A stretch of 64,000 nt of DNA from Leptospira noumeaensis (GTDB lineage Bacteria > Spirochaetota > Leptospiria > Leptospirales > Leptospiraceae). Below the pieces are notes generated by a model. The model saw only the letters and a list, made by a program, of their open reading frames with translations, did not search any database and had not been told where the DNA came from. The stretch covers positions 186,001 to 250,000 of the forward strand of contig NZ_RQFK01000023.1 in assembly GCF_004770765.1 (NCBI RefSeq), read 5' to 3'. Numbering within the stretch: the stretch's first letter is position 1; every line of letters begins with the position of its first letter. Of the stretch, positions 1 through 8,657 are shown in pieces. The position numbers and the translations under genes are program-made.

Positions 1-209
1 AACTTTTTAGCATAATTAATCGACAAATTGCGAGCAATCGTATATAAAACCATGACGGACTTCTCTTCCGAGAGACCGGCATTGCCGTAGTGCTTATGGA
101 AACTTAAGAAGCTGTCTTGCATCAAATCCATCGCCGTGTCCGCATTTTGAGTGTACTTGTAGAGGAAGTCATAAATACGTTTATGACTTCTTTCATAAAT
201 TTGACTCAT
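1..209 (-). CDS. RNA polymerase sigma factor, ECF-like (N-terminal part, cut by window edge)
   Basis: Reading leftward from an ATG at 209, the first 69 codons give MSQIYERSHKRIYDFLYKY, then a stretch with MDLMQDSF and YTIARNLSINYAKK. This matches sigma-70 region 2, where the core-binding and -10 recognition helices lie (LMQDSF, TIARN). An in-frame GTG at 230 is an alternative start; a stop lies further upstream in frame, so the protein cannot begin much earlier. No clear Shine-Dalgarno sequence is seen at either start. Region 4 would lie left of the window, so the family assignment rests on region 2 only. Confidence 0.7.
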   Translation of the reverse strand, partial: MSQIYERSHKRIYDFLYKYTQNADTAMDLMQDSFLSFHKHYGNAGLSEEKSVMVLYTIARNLSINYAKK

Positions 210-334
210 AGAGACAGCTTTGTCTGACACAATCTTGTATGTGTTGGTAAAACCGAGTCTCTGACAAGTAAAATCCCGTTCTTCTCTATAAAAGTAAACA
301 ACCGGGATAGGTCAGATTCTCATGGAAACCAAGA

Positions 335-1738
335 TTATTTTTCTCTTAAAAGGGCATCATTCGCGGCATTTTTATAAGCCCCAATCATGGTAGGGTAATT
401 AAAAATGTGTTCGGTAAAGTACTCAATGGGTGCCTTGAGATTTACCACACATTGTCCAAGGGCAATGAGTTCCGTTGCCTTGTCAGAAATGATATGAACT
501 CCCAAAACACGTCTGGATTGTTTATCAAAAAGGATTTTTAAAAGACCTACTTGGTCCCCGCTGATTTGAGCCCGAGTGATGGTATCAAACTTTGCCATAC
601 CCACTCCATAAGAAACCCCTCGAGCTTTGAGTGCTTCTTCTGTTGGTCCTATGGTTGCGATTTCCGGTAATGTATAAATTCCAATTGGAAATTCTTCAGC
701 ATCAACTGGAACAGAAGGATGACCAAACATATGCTTTGCGACATAGGCACCTTGGTACATAGACACGGACGCCAAACTAGGAAATCCAATCACGTCACCA
801 CAAGCATAAATATTGGAAACATTGGTTTGGTAGTTTTCGTTCACTAAGATTTGTTTTCTATCATTGGGAATGATCCCAACAGATTCTAAGCCTAAATTGT
901 CAACATTCCCCAATCGACCCCGAGAGATTAGAACTTGGTGGACACGTACCACCTCACCTTTGTTAGTTGTGAGTTCATACCCATCTTCATTGGGAAGTTT
1001 TTTATAATTTGTAATCGAAGAATCAACATGGATGGATATCCCTGATTGTTGCATGATCCGAGTCATTTCATTGGATACGTCTTCATCCAAAAATCCAAGA
1101 ATCCGGCTCTGAGAATCAAAGAGATGAACTTGCACTCCAATATGAGAAAAAATAGTAGCATACTCAGAACCAATGATCCCTGCTCCCACAACAGCGAGAG
1201 AGGTAGGCATCTTTTTCATGGTAAAGAGCCCATCACTATCATAAACTAGTCCATCTTCAAAAGGAATGTTTTCGTTTGCGGGTCGACGAGGGCTACTTCC
1301 TGTGGCGATTAAGATATTTTCTGTTTCGTAGACTTTTTTTCTTCCCGCAGAATCTGTGACTTCTACGTGGTGAGGATCAATGATTTGTCCCCAACCCGTG
1401 AGTGTGGTGACTCTATTTTCAATCATCTGTTCACGAGTGACATCTTCTTCTTTTTCAATCACAGTGTCTGCGCGAAACATAAGCTCTTGCAAGGTGAGTG
1501 TTGCCGTTTGTGGAGATTGGAGTCCATGCAGTTTGGACAATTTTAAATTCCGATAAAACCGGCTCGTTTCCTGTAAGGATTTGGAAGGGATGGTCCCATA
1601 GTGGACACAACCACCACCCAAGTATGGGTCTTTTTCAATGATGGCTGCTTTTTTTCCCATTTTGCTTGCTTGGATAGCAGCTTTTTGTGCGGCAGGACCG
1701 CCCCCGATGGCGAGTAAATCAAAACGATTGATGGACAT
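335..1738 (-). CDS. sthA: Soluble (Si-specific) NAD(P)+ transhydrogenase
   Basis: Cytoplasmic FAD flavoprotein of 467 residues that exchanges reducing equivalents between NADPH and NAD+. The FAD-binding GGGPA is at residues 12-16, the NAD(P)-binding VVGAGIIGSEYA near residue 186 and a FAD motif YACGDVIGFPSLAS near 310. Residues 43-53 read GCVHYGTIPSK: the first Cys of the disulfide reductase pair is present (C44) but the second is Thr49. That is the hallmark separating SthA from lipoamide dehydrogenase and glutathione reductase, which keep both. Length and collinearity fit E. coli SthA. It likely rebalances NADPH, which would feed the peroxide-detoxifying genes nearby, though no direct link is visible. 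Confidence 0.9.
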   Translation of the reverse strand: MSINRFDLLAIGGGPAAQKAAIQASKMGKKAAIIEKDPYLGGGCVHYGTIPSKSLQETSRFYRNLKLSKLHGLQSPQTATLTLQELMFRADTVIEKEEDVTREQMIENRVTTLTGWGQIIDPHHVEVTDSAGRKKVYETENILIATGSSPRRPANENIPFEDGLVYDSDGLFTMKKMPTSLAVVGAGIIGSEYATIFSHIGVQVHLFDSQSRILGFLDEDVSNEMTRIMQQSGISIHVDSSITNYKKLPNEDGYELTTNKGEVVRVHQVLISRGRLGNVDNLGLESVGIIPNDRKQILVNENYQTNVSNIYACGDVIGFPSLASVSMYQGAYVAKHMFGHPSVPVDAEEFPIGIYTLPEIATIGPTEEALKARGVSYGVGMAKFDTITRAQISGDQVGLLKILFDKQSRRVLGVHIISDKATELIALGQCVVNLKAPIEYFTEHIFNYPTMIGAYKNAANDALLREK

Positions 1739-1897
1739 TTGCTACAAAAACCATACCGATACATAGGAAAATAGCAAGCAAAATTGAAAGAACCATACAC
1801 GACTCTCGTCTTAATTCCTTTTCGCCTAACAAAGCACAAAATGAAATACAAAAAACCTTGCTTTGCAAACTCCTAGTTCCAAGTTTCATCCATCCCT

Positions 1898-4684
1898 ATG
1901 GAATTTTTGAAAATGATCCGAACTGGACTTACTTTAGTCTGGAAAATTCTTTCCGAAGGAATTAGAGCCAAACTTGCTTGGTTTACAGGCACCCTAATCG
2001 CCTTAACCATCCTCTTGCTTTCTATCATTACCGTTCGCCAACAAACGGCCATCCTATCTGAAAGTTATGAAAAACAAGCAGCCGTTTCCAAAAATTTCAT
2101 CGCAAGTTTGGTTATGGAGATTGAGAATATATCGCAAAACTTAATCCGAATTGAAGAATTTAAATCAAGGATCGAAAGGCAACGTGTTGAACTAAAAAAA
2201 TATAGAACTGCCAAAGTAGTCACACAGAAAAAAACTGTTTCTGTTTTTGGATTCCAAACCAATTTATTCGGATCTCTAGGAACATCCAAAGTAGTAAAAA
2301 AAGTAGATTCGTTTTTTTCCGTTTATCTCACAAAAGATGATGTAGATGTATTAGAAAAAGAAATTCGCCAACAACTCCGGGAAGCATCCAACCGAAATAT
2401 CAGTGAAAGAGAATGGAATACACTCGTTCACCTTGCCTCTTCTTATGTTCGGAACGAAGAAAAATATTTAGAAGCCCAAAAACAAACTCCTCCGGAAGAC
2501 CCAGAAGAAAAAACCAAATGGGACACCAATGTTAAAAATTTAAAAAAAGAAATTCGAAATCATAAATCACAATTGGATCTTTTCATTGCTAAGTTCTATG
2601 CGGATTCAAAAAAAAGAAAACTGGAAGAACTGGGTCTTGATACACAACTCTTCCGAATCCAAACCTTCCCCCTTTCGGCAATGATCCAAGGAGAAACCTC
2701 TCTTGCTTCCTTTGATACACAAATCATAGACAATACTTCCCCTTTAGCAAAAATTGATCAGTTTGATCAGATGGAAGAAAGTCTCGTGGAATCTTTCCAA
2801 CGTCTTTCGGATGATATTTCCTCTTTAGATGAAAATGAAAAACAATACGTTTACGAATGGCAAGATAGAGAAATCCAAGCACTCCACTCTCCCCTTTTCC
2901 GCCATCAGAATTCTACAAAAAGAGCATTTAACCTAAGTAGCGTTAAATCTAGTTTAGGAGATTATAGAGAGGTCATTAAGGAAGATTTTCGGATCACAAA
3001 TGAACTAAACCTACTCATCCCAAAACTACGAGAACGGATTCAAACTTTAAAAAATGCCAAACCGCCAATCCCACCGGCAAAGGACAAACTGTTCACTAGT
3101 TTTTATAAATCTTATAACGAACTCATTGATGAGAGAGATAAAATTTTTGATGAAGTAACCACAAACTATCCAATTGCGGCCGAAAACTGGGAAAAAATTG
3201 AGGCTTTACGAAGTTTGCGAGATGTAACTTTAGAAGATTGGATTTTGATGAAATTCAAAACAGATCCCACCGAATACGAACGTTATTACCAAGATCCAGA
3301 TGCCAGAGAAACCCAAAGAAATCGTTGGCGGGCCATTCGTAAATGGATAAGTTCTGCCGAACAAGAAACTCCTACAAAAGAATTAAAAAAACTTTTCCCC
3401 GATGGAAGTTTTGGTCATTCTCGAAGCGAATCCGAAGAGATCATGTGGAAGTTAGACGGAACTCATCTTTTGGAATCAGAGAATGTTCCGAACTTAGTTT
3501 TACGTGATAACTTTTCTGGACTGATTCGTACTCTAGTCGATAGAACGGACGGGATTCGGGCGATCAAAGACAATCGAAATCAAATTGTATTTACTGCCAT
3601 TACGATCTGTCTTGTGGCAATTGTATTTGCGATTTTTATCTCTGGTGTGGTGGTTCAAAAAATTCGTAAGATCATTCGGAGTGCCGAAGATGTGGGCCAA
3701 GGAAATCTCCATGTTCATTTTGATGATGGTGGTAATGATGAATTTGGAAATCTCACGGTAGCACTCAACCAGATGGTGTCGGGATTAAAAGATCGTGAAA
3801 AAATGCGCGGTGTTCTTGGAAGTATGGTGGACCCTGTGGTGGTGGGAGAAGCTCTTAAAGATTTAGAAAAACTAAAACAAGGAAGCGAAAAGGTCATCAC
3901 TGCTTTTTTTTCCGATATCGCAGGTTTTAGTGCCATCTCCGAGAAATTAAATTCAAAAGAACTCGCAAATTTATTAAACGAATACCTATCAGCCATGACC
4001 ATCATCCTCAAACACCATGATGGTGTTTTGGATAAATACATTGGAGATGCGATTGTCGGCGTTTTTAATGCCCCACTCGATGTAGAAAACCACTGTTTAA
4101 AAGCAGTTTCTGCAAGTGTAGAAATGCGAGATAAACTAGAAGTTTTAAAAAAAGAATGGAAAGAAGAAAATAAATACATTCCAGAAGCGCATACGATGAA
4201 GTTCCGAATAGGGCTTAATATGGGTTATGCGAAAGTGGGATTTATGGGAACCGATGCATTGGCATCATACACCATGATGGGTGATACTGTCAACTTGGCC
4301 GCAAGACTCGAAGCCGCTGGAAAAGATTATGGAGTTTGTATTTTGGTTTCTGAGTTTGTTCAGGATGAAATCAAAGATCATTTTTTCACAAGGAAACTAG
4401 ACATTGTGCGAGTGAAAGGAAAAACAAAACCAGTCACTCTTTACGAAGTTCGTGCGAAAAAAGGAGAAGAAACAGAAGAAGACCATCAATTTGTGGAAGC
4501 CTATGAATCCGCCCTTTTTTCGTATTTGAACCGCAAGTTTGAGGAAGCGGGTAAAAAATTCTACACTCTTCTCACCACAAACGGTGATGAAGCCTGCAAA
4601 CTCCTTTGGGAAAGATGCCAGTACTACCTCGAAACGCCACCAGATCCGGACTGGGATGGGGCCTTTACCAGGACGAAAAAGTAG
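1898..4684 (+). CDS. Membrane-bound class III adenylate cyclase with very large extracytoplasmic domain
   Basis: 928 residues. A membrane segment lies near residues 28-48, followed by a roughly 510-residue, charged, largely helical extracytoplasmic region with no recognised domain. A second membrane helix (about 566-588), a HAMP linker (about 589-640) and a C-terminal class III cyclase domain (about 665-850) follow. Metal-binding Asp residues sit in FFSDIAGF (near 672) and YIGDAI (near 713). The purine-specifying pair appears as Lys in DKYIGDAI and Thr in YTMMGDTVN, and the transition-state Asn and Arg in VNLAARLE. These favour ATP over GTP. A short tail of about 80 residues ends the protein. 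The start may be the ATG at 1898 or 1913. It probably converts an envelope signal to cAMP; the ligand is unknown. Confidence 0.87.
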   Translation: MEFLKMIRTGLTLVWKILSEGIRAKLAWFTGTLIALTILLLSIITVRQQTAILSESYEKQAAVSKNFIASLVMEIENISQNLIRIEEFKSRIERQRVELKKYRTAKVVTQKKTVSVFGFQTNLFGSLGTSKVVKKVDSFFSVYLTKDDVDVLEKEIRQQLREASNRNISEREWNTLVHLASSYVRNEEKYLEAQKQTPPEDPEEKTKWDTNVKNLKKEIRNHKSQLDLFIAKFYADSKKRKLEELGLDTQLFRIQTFPLSAMIQGETSLASFDTQIIDNTSPLAKIDQFDQMEESLVESFQRLSDDISSLDENEKQYVYEWQDREIQALHSPLFRHQNSTKRAFNLSSVKSSLGDYREVIKEDFRITNELNLLIPKLRERIQTLKNAKPPIPPAKDKLFTSFYKSYNELIDERDKIFDEVTTNYPIAAENWEKIEALRSLRDVTLEDWILMKFKTDPTEYERYYQDPDARETQRNRWRAIRKWISSAEQETPTKELKKLFPDGSFGHSRSESEEIMWKLDGTHLLESENVPNLVLRDNFSGLIRTLVDRTDGIRAIKDNRNQIVFTAITICLVAIVFAIFISGVVVQKIRKIIRSAEDVGQGNLHVHFDDGGNDEFGNLTVALNQMVSGLKDREKMRGVLGSMVDPVVVGEALKDLEKLKQGSEKVITAFFSDIAGFSAISEKLNSKELANLLNEYLSAMTIILKHHDGVLDKYIGDAIVGVFNAPLDVENHCLKAVSASVEMRDKLEVLKKEWKEENKYIPEAHTMKFRIGLNMGYAKVGFMGTDALASYTMMGDTVNLAARLEAAGKDYGVCILVSEFVQDEIKDHFFTRKLDIVRVKGKTKPVTLYEVRAKKGEETEEDHQFVEAYESALFSYLNRKFEEAGKKFYTLLTTNGDEACKLLWERCQYYLETPPDPDWDGAFTRTKK

Positions 4685-4692
4685 GAAATCTG

Positions 4693-4721
4693 TGAAATAT
4701 TTCAATAAAATGGAAATTTCA
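4693..4721. promoter_or_regulatory. Paired A/T-rich palindromes upstream of peroxiredoxin
   Basis: A perfect palindrome TGAAATATTTCA (4693-4704) is followed by the related TGGAAATTTCA (4711-4721), with centres about 18 bp apart, some 80-110 bp before the peroxiredoxin start. Repeated TGAAAT half-sites could be an operator. It does not match the PerR box I know. The two copies could also pair as a weak transcript end for the cyclase gene. The role is unproven. Confidence 0.3.
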
Positions 4722-4801
4722 TCCAATAAAGTATAACAAATTCTTGCCTTTTTGGACAAGATTTTTAGGATTGGAATAACTGATCTTACAGGAGACAAAC
4801 C

Positions 4802-5437
4802 ATGGCACTACGTTTAGGCGACGAAGCACCGAATTTCCAAGCGGAAACCTCTGAAGGCAAAATTGACTTTCATGAATTTTTAGGACAAGGATGGGGGATT
4901 CTATTTTCTCACCCGAAAGACTACACTCCAGTTTGTACAACAGAACTCGGATATGTAGCAAAAATCAAACCAGAGTTCGAAAAACGAAATGTGAAAGTGA
5001 TCGCACTTTCTGTTGACCCTGTGGACAGCCATAAAGGTTGGATCTCTGATATCAACGAAACACAAGGAACAACTGTCAATTATCCAATCATTGCAGATGC
5101 GGATCGTAAGGTATCAAATCTTTATGATATGATCCACCCGAACGCAAGTGAAACCACTACTGTTCGTTCTGTATTTGTTGTCGGACCTGACAAAAAAGTG
5201 AAGTTAACTCTTACTTACCCTGCGTCCACTGGAAGAAACTTTGACGAACTTTTACGTGTGATTGATTCTTTACAACTCACTTCTCAGTTTAGCGTTGCTA
5301 CTCCTGCGAACTGGAAAGACGGCGAAGATACAATCATCGTTCCTTCTGTTTCTGATGAAGATGCTAAGAAAAAATTCCCTAAGGGATTTAAAACCATCAA
5401 ACCTTATTTACGTTACACTCCACAACCGAATAAGTAA
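4802..5437 (+). CDS. 1-Cys peroxiredoxin (Prx6 family)
   Basis: 211-residue thiol peroxidase reducing H2O2 or organic peroxides. The peroxidatic Cys45 is in the TPVCTTE signature, with HPKDYTPVC before it. It is the only cysteine in the protein, so there is no resolving Cys. The C-terminal extension with YPASTGRNFDELLRVIDSLQ and a KGFKTIKPYLRYTP tail is typical of the Prx6 group and not of AhpC. An ATG with AGGAGA eight bases upstream gives a convincing start. OsmC follows about 45 bp downstream, so this looks like a small peroxide-defence pair. The electron donor is not evident from the window. Confidence 0.9.
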   Translation: MALRLGDEAPNFQAETSEGKIDFHEFLGQGWGILFSHPKDYTPVCTTELGYVAKIKPEFEKRNVKVIALSVDPVDSHKGWISDINETQGTTVNYPIIADADRKVSNLYDMIHPNASETTTVRSVFVVGPDKKVKLTLTYPASTGRNFDELLRVIDSLQLTSQFSVATPANWKDGEDTIIVPSVSDEDAKKKFPKGFKTIKPYLRYTPQPNK

Positions 5438-5448
5438 TTTTTAAACTT

Positions 5449-5468
5449 GGCGGGTTCTCGCACCCGCC
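5449..5468 (+). terminator. Rho-independent terminator after peroxiredoxin gene
   Basis: GGCGGGT (5449-5455), a six-base loop, then ACCCGCC (5462-5468) makes a seven-base GC-rich perfect stem, followed by the T-rich TATTTTATACTT. It lies 12 bases after the peroxiredoxin stop and ends only 12 bases before the osmC ATG, so it occupies the place where an osmC ribosome site would be. Confidence 0.7.
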
Positions 5469-5480
5469 TATTTTATACTT

Positions 5481-5894
5481 ATGAATATCAAACTGAGTCG
5501 AATTGAATCTCCTTATGTTTTAGAAGCAACCAACGAATCTGGTAATTCCATTCGTATCGATGCCTCCCCTGAAATTGGTGGAAAAAATTCTGGTCCGAGA
5601 CCCATGGAACTTTTGATTATGGGACTTGCTGGATGCAGTAGCATTGATGTTCTAATGATTTTAGCTAAACATAGAATCGAAGTGAAAGACTATTCTGTAG
5701 AAGTAGATGCCGATAGAGAAAAAGTAGAAGAAGCCAATCTTTTTAAAAACATCCATTTGAAATTCAAAGTCGCTGGTGATTTTAAAGAAGAACAAGTAAA
5801 ACGTGCGATTGATCTAAGTTTAGAAAAATATTGTTCTGTTGCCAAAACACTTGAAAAAACTGCAAAAATCACTTACGAATTTGAGTTAGTTTAA
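5481..5894 (+). CDS. OsmC/Ohr family protein
   Basis: 137 residues with the OsmC fold pattern: GPRPMELLIMGLAGCSSIDV carries Cys52 on the central helix, and the second redox Cys is in LEKYCSVAKTLEKTA near residue 117. Both peroxidatic and resolving cysteines of the family are therefore present. Members reduce organic hydroperoxides or act in stress tolerance in the cytoplasm. It is close behind a 1-Cys peroxiredoxin gene, fitting a shared oxidative-stress role. A terminator hairpin ends 12 bases before the ATG and no Shine-Dalgarno is visible, so the message may be leaderless or made by read-through. Confidence 0.85.
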   Translation: MNIKLSRIESPYVLEATNESGNSIRIDASPEIGGKNSGPRPMELLIMGLAGCSSIDVLMILAKHRIEVKDYSVEVDADREKVEEANLFKNIHLKFKVAGDFKEEQVKRAIDLSLEKYCSVAKTLEKTAKITYEFELV

Positions 5895-5944
5895 TCATTC
5901 GCAAATGAAAGAAAAAACATTTGCCCGTTCTATTTTAAAATCAC

Positions 5945-5976
5945 CAAAGTAGGAAAAATCAAACTTCCCTACTTTG
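5945..5976. terminator. Bidirectional terminator between osmC and DUF547 gene
   Basis: CAAAGTAGG (5945-5953) pairs with CCTACTTTG (5968-5976) in a perfect nine-base stem with a 14-base loop. It lies between two convergent genes, with A/T-rich flanks on both sides. It could stop transcription from either direction. Confidence 0.55.
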
Positions 5977-5986
5977 TATCAATTTT

Positions 5987-6745
5987 CTATTTTAATTCGT
6001 TTAAGTCCCAGCTGTATTCATTATACACAATTTTTGCATCTGGTTTGATAGTTTCATCAAACCCATCTTGCAAAAACTGAATGAGAGTGGTTTTTTTGGT
6101 AAAATCTGTTTGGAACCAATTAAAAATTTTACTTAAGTACAAAGTGTTCGTTGTTTTATCGTAAGAATTCTTTTTTGGATTTTTTAAGAATCCGAGTTTG
6201 GCGGATTGGAGTTGTTTTTCTAAATTAACAGCTGTGTATGCTTCCGAAGCCAAGTTAGGACATCCAATCGAAGCACAAACAATCGCAAAATGGATTCTTG
6301 GTTCATTAAAATCCTTTCTTAACTTTTCATGTTCAATCCAATCAAGATGTCTGGATTTTCCAAGTAGTGTATAAAATTCTTTTTTCCAAGGGATGCCCCG
6401 GGCTAAATTAATTTTAGAAAATGGAGATCCAATTTCCGTAATACTCTCAATTGGATAATGATCCAAAATGAGTTTTACTGTGAAGGCATTGTAAGCGTTG
6501 ATTAAAAAACTAATTTTTTCTTTTTCGTTAAAACCTTGGTATTGAGCCTCAGTCACCTTCGAAAGAGATTCTAAATATAGTTTGAAGGAACCTTCTTCCG
6601 ACTGAATCCCTTTGTAAGAAACGAGTCCGTTTTTTACATTTTTTTTAAGAATCGAGTCCCAAATACTATGTTTATGATCGAATCCTTGGGCAGAAGCCCC
6701 TTGCCATAAACCAACACAAAGGAAAACAAGAAAAAACTGTTTCAT
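5987..6745 (-). CDS. DUF547 domain protein, secreted
   Basis: 252 residues from the ATG at 6745, which is preceded by GGGTGG at good spacing; a GTG at 6754 is a weaker start. An N-terminal signal peptide (MKQFFLVFLCVGLWQGASA) precedes a DUF547 domain recognised by FLINAYNAFTVKLILDHYP and RIHFAIVCASIGCPNL (cysteines near residues 164 and 168). DUF547 proteins are exported and of unknown biochemical function; I do not assign one. The gene runs toward osmC with a shared terminator hairpin between them, and it lies just downstream of the dinB-esterase pair on the same strand. Confidence 0.8.
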   Translation of the reverse strand: MKQFFLVFLCVGLWQGASAQGFDHKHSIWDSILKKNVKNGLVSYKGIQSEEGSFKLYLESLSKVTEAQYQGFNEKEKISFLINAYNAFTVKLILDHYPIESITEIGSPFSKINLARGIPWKKEFYTLLGKSRHLDWIEHEKLRKDFNEPRIHFAIVCASIGCPNLASEAYTAVNLEKQLQSAKLGFLKNPKKNSYDKTTNTLYLSKIFNWFQTDFTKKTTLIQFLQDGFDETIKPDAKIVYNEYSWDLNELK

Positions 6746-6799
6746 CACAACCACCCGTTTGATTAGACAGATCCAAATTGGATTCTATCTGATAAAAAT

Positions 6800-7501
6800 T
6801 TACGATAAACTATTCAAATAACGACTGACACCTTGGATGACTGGAGCTGGGATTTCATGACCACCGTTAAAAGCTATAAATTCACCGAGTAGTCCTGAAT
6901 TACGAAGTAACTTTTCGAGTTTTTTAGCGTTCGCATAACCAAGTATAGGATCAAATTCCCCATGTGATTGAAAAAATCGTAAAACTGATTTTTTGGGAGC
7001 CAATTCTTTCCATAACGATTCATTCACTAAAGCACCAGAAAGAATCATAAGGCCTTTAGATAGTTCTTCCTTTCGGAGAGTGAGGTCTGTCGCAAGCATG
7101 GCACCTTGAGAAAATCCACCTAAAATGAGTTGGTTCCAAGGAACACCAATTGCATCTAACATCAAATAAGCGGCTTGTCTAGCAACATCCATACCTTCTG
7201 GATCTTTATCAGCGAAATTTCTAAAATCATTTTTGCGGATTGCTTCTTCCAAGGCTGCCATATCAATCGGGAACCAAGCACGACCGGAATAACCTGGCAT
7301 CAGTGGCACACTCAAATGCCCATGTGGAAAAACCCAATTGAATTTTTGGTCCGTGACTAAAACTTCGTGAATTGGATATAAATCAAAAGCGCTTGCTCCA
7401 TAACCATGAAACAAAACAACTGTTGGTGCGTCAGGGTCTCCTTTGACTCGAAGTACCTTTAATGGTCCGAGGGATTCTAAATCATTTTCATTATCTAACA
7501 T
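6800..7501 (-). CDS. Alpha/beta hydrolase, phospholipase/carboxylesterase family
   Basis: 233 residues with a compact alpha/beta hydrolase pattern: oxyanion-side LFHGYGAS, nucleophile Ser in GGFSQGAM (near residue 137), acidic residue in HGEFDPILGY and His in NGGHEIPAP. This order and length match the small carboxylesterase/acyl-protein thioesterase family (YpfH/EstB-like). No signal peptide is present, so it is cytoplasmic. Its start lies three bases after the dinB stop, so the two are almost certainly co-transcribed, although no functional link with lesion bypass is obvious. Confidence 0.82.
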   Translation of the reverse strand: MLDNENDLESLGPLKVLRVKGDPDAPTVVLFHGYGASAFDLYPIHEVLVTDQKFNWVFPHGHLSVPLMPGYSGRAWFPIDMAALEEAIRKNDFRNFADKDPEGMDVARQAAYLMLDAIGVPWNQLILGGFSQGAMLATDLTLRKEELSKGLMILSGALVNESLWKELAPKKSVLRFFQSHGEFDPILGYANAKKLEKLLRNSGLLGEFIAFNGGHEIPAPVIQGVSRYLNSLS

Positions 7502-7504
7502 AGT

Positions 7505-8581
7505 TTAACCGAAGAGTGAAGGTTGGTCCTTACTGATTGTATCTGTAGAAAAGTTGGTCACAGAAATCCCGAGAAGTCGGATTTTTCGAGATGGTTCGAT
7601 ATTTTCTTTCCATACTGTGGCCAATAGGTTCGAGGATTGTTGGAAAAGGTTGTCTGCCAAGTAGAAAACAGAATCGGAAGAAATAGATTTTTGTTTTACT
7701 GTAAAATCTTCAAATTTGATTTTTAAGGTCAGTGTTTTTCCTTGTTTATTTTTACGACCCATCCGCATTTCTAATTCCTTGGATAAGTTTTCTAAAGTGA
7801 GCAGTAAATAAGCAAAATCTTCTGAGTCGTGAGAAAAGGTTGTTTCCACTCCAATGGATTTGGGATCACGAAAAGGGATAACCTCCCTGTCATCCACTCC
7901 CCGTGCCATGCGGTAAAACACAGCTCCCATTTTTCCAAACTCTCTGACAAGATAGGACTCCTCTGCCTTTCGGAGATCCGATCCCTTAGTAAATCCTAAT
8001 TGGGATAAACGTTCATATGTTTTTTTCCCAATTCCATGGAAGTTATATAAAGGGATATCGTTTAAAAATTTTTCCTCTTCACCTGGAAGAACCACATAAA
8101 GTCCGTTAGGTTTATTTTTTTCGGAGGCCATTTTTGCTAAAAATTTATTTTGAGCCACTCCTGCAGAACAAGTGAGCCCTGTGTTCTCAAAGATTTTTTT
8201 TCTAATTTCTTTGGCGATAGTGCTTGCTAATGGAATTTCTAATTTATTCGAAGTTACATCCAAATATGCTTCATCAAGTGACAAAGGTTCCACCAAATCT
8301 GTATACTCTAAGAAAATAGAACGAATTTCTCGTGAGATCGATTTATAAACTTCAAATCGGGGTGGAGTGAAAATGGCTTCAGGACAAAGTTTAAAGGCTT
8401 GGAAACAAGGAATGGCAGAACGGACTCCAAATTTTCTAGCTTCGTAACTTGCGGCACAAACCACTCCCCTTGAATGCGGAGATCCACCAACAACTACTGG
8501 TTTTCCGCGCATTTCTGGGAAGTCTCTCTGTTCCACAGATGCATAAAATGCGTCCATATCAATATGGATGATCTTTTTCAT
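7505..8581 (-). CDS. dinB: DNA polymerase IV (Y-family translesion polymerase)
   Basis: 358 residues. Catalytic acidic residues are visible in HIDMDAFYASVEQRD (Asp7 and Asp9) and in LSLDEAYLD (the Asp-Glu pair near 102-103). The palm, fingers (SYEARKFGVRS) and thumb with helix-hairpin-helix (NFHGIGKKTYERLSQLG) follow, then the little-finger domain. The C-terminus ends in DQPSLFG, a clear QxxLF-type beta-clamp binding motif. It performs error-prone bypass synthesis in the cytoplasm. No LexA-type operator was recognised upstream. The esterase gene follows at three bases. All key residues are present, so it should be functional. Confidence 0.95.
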   Translation of the reverse strand: MKKIIHIDMDAFYASVEQRDFPEMRGKPVVVGGSPHSRGVVCAASYEARKFGVRSAIPCFQAFKLCPEAIFTPPRFEVYKSISREIRSIFLEYTDLVEPLSLDEAYLDVTSNKLEIPLASTIAKEIRKKIFENTGLTCSAGVAQNKFLAKMASEKNKPNGLYVVLPGEEEKFLNDIPLYNFHGIGKKTYERLSQLGFTKGSDLRKAEESYLVREFGKMGAVFYRMARGVDDREVIPFRDPKSIGVETTFSHDSEDFAYLLLTLENLSKELEMRMGRKNKQGKTLTLKIKFEDFTVKQKSISSDSVFYLADNLFQQSSNLLATVWKENIEPSRKIRLLGISVTNFSTDTISKDQPSLFG

Positions 8582-8657
8582 TTCTCTTGTCTCTTAGAAT
8601 CAAACTATACCAAAAATCTCTTGCCAAATGTTTTTTACTCTCAATCCTTCATGAATT

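Noticed and set aside
4693..4721. PerR box before the peroxiredoxin gene
   Set aside because: TGAAATATTTCA does not match the TTATAAT-type inverted repeat of PerR; kept only as an unassigned palindrome.
4397..4798. Antisense open frame across the end of the cyclase gene
   Set aside because: Low-complexity Phe/Ser-rich product and overlap with a clear gene and the peroxiredoxin promoter region.
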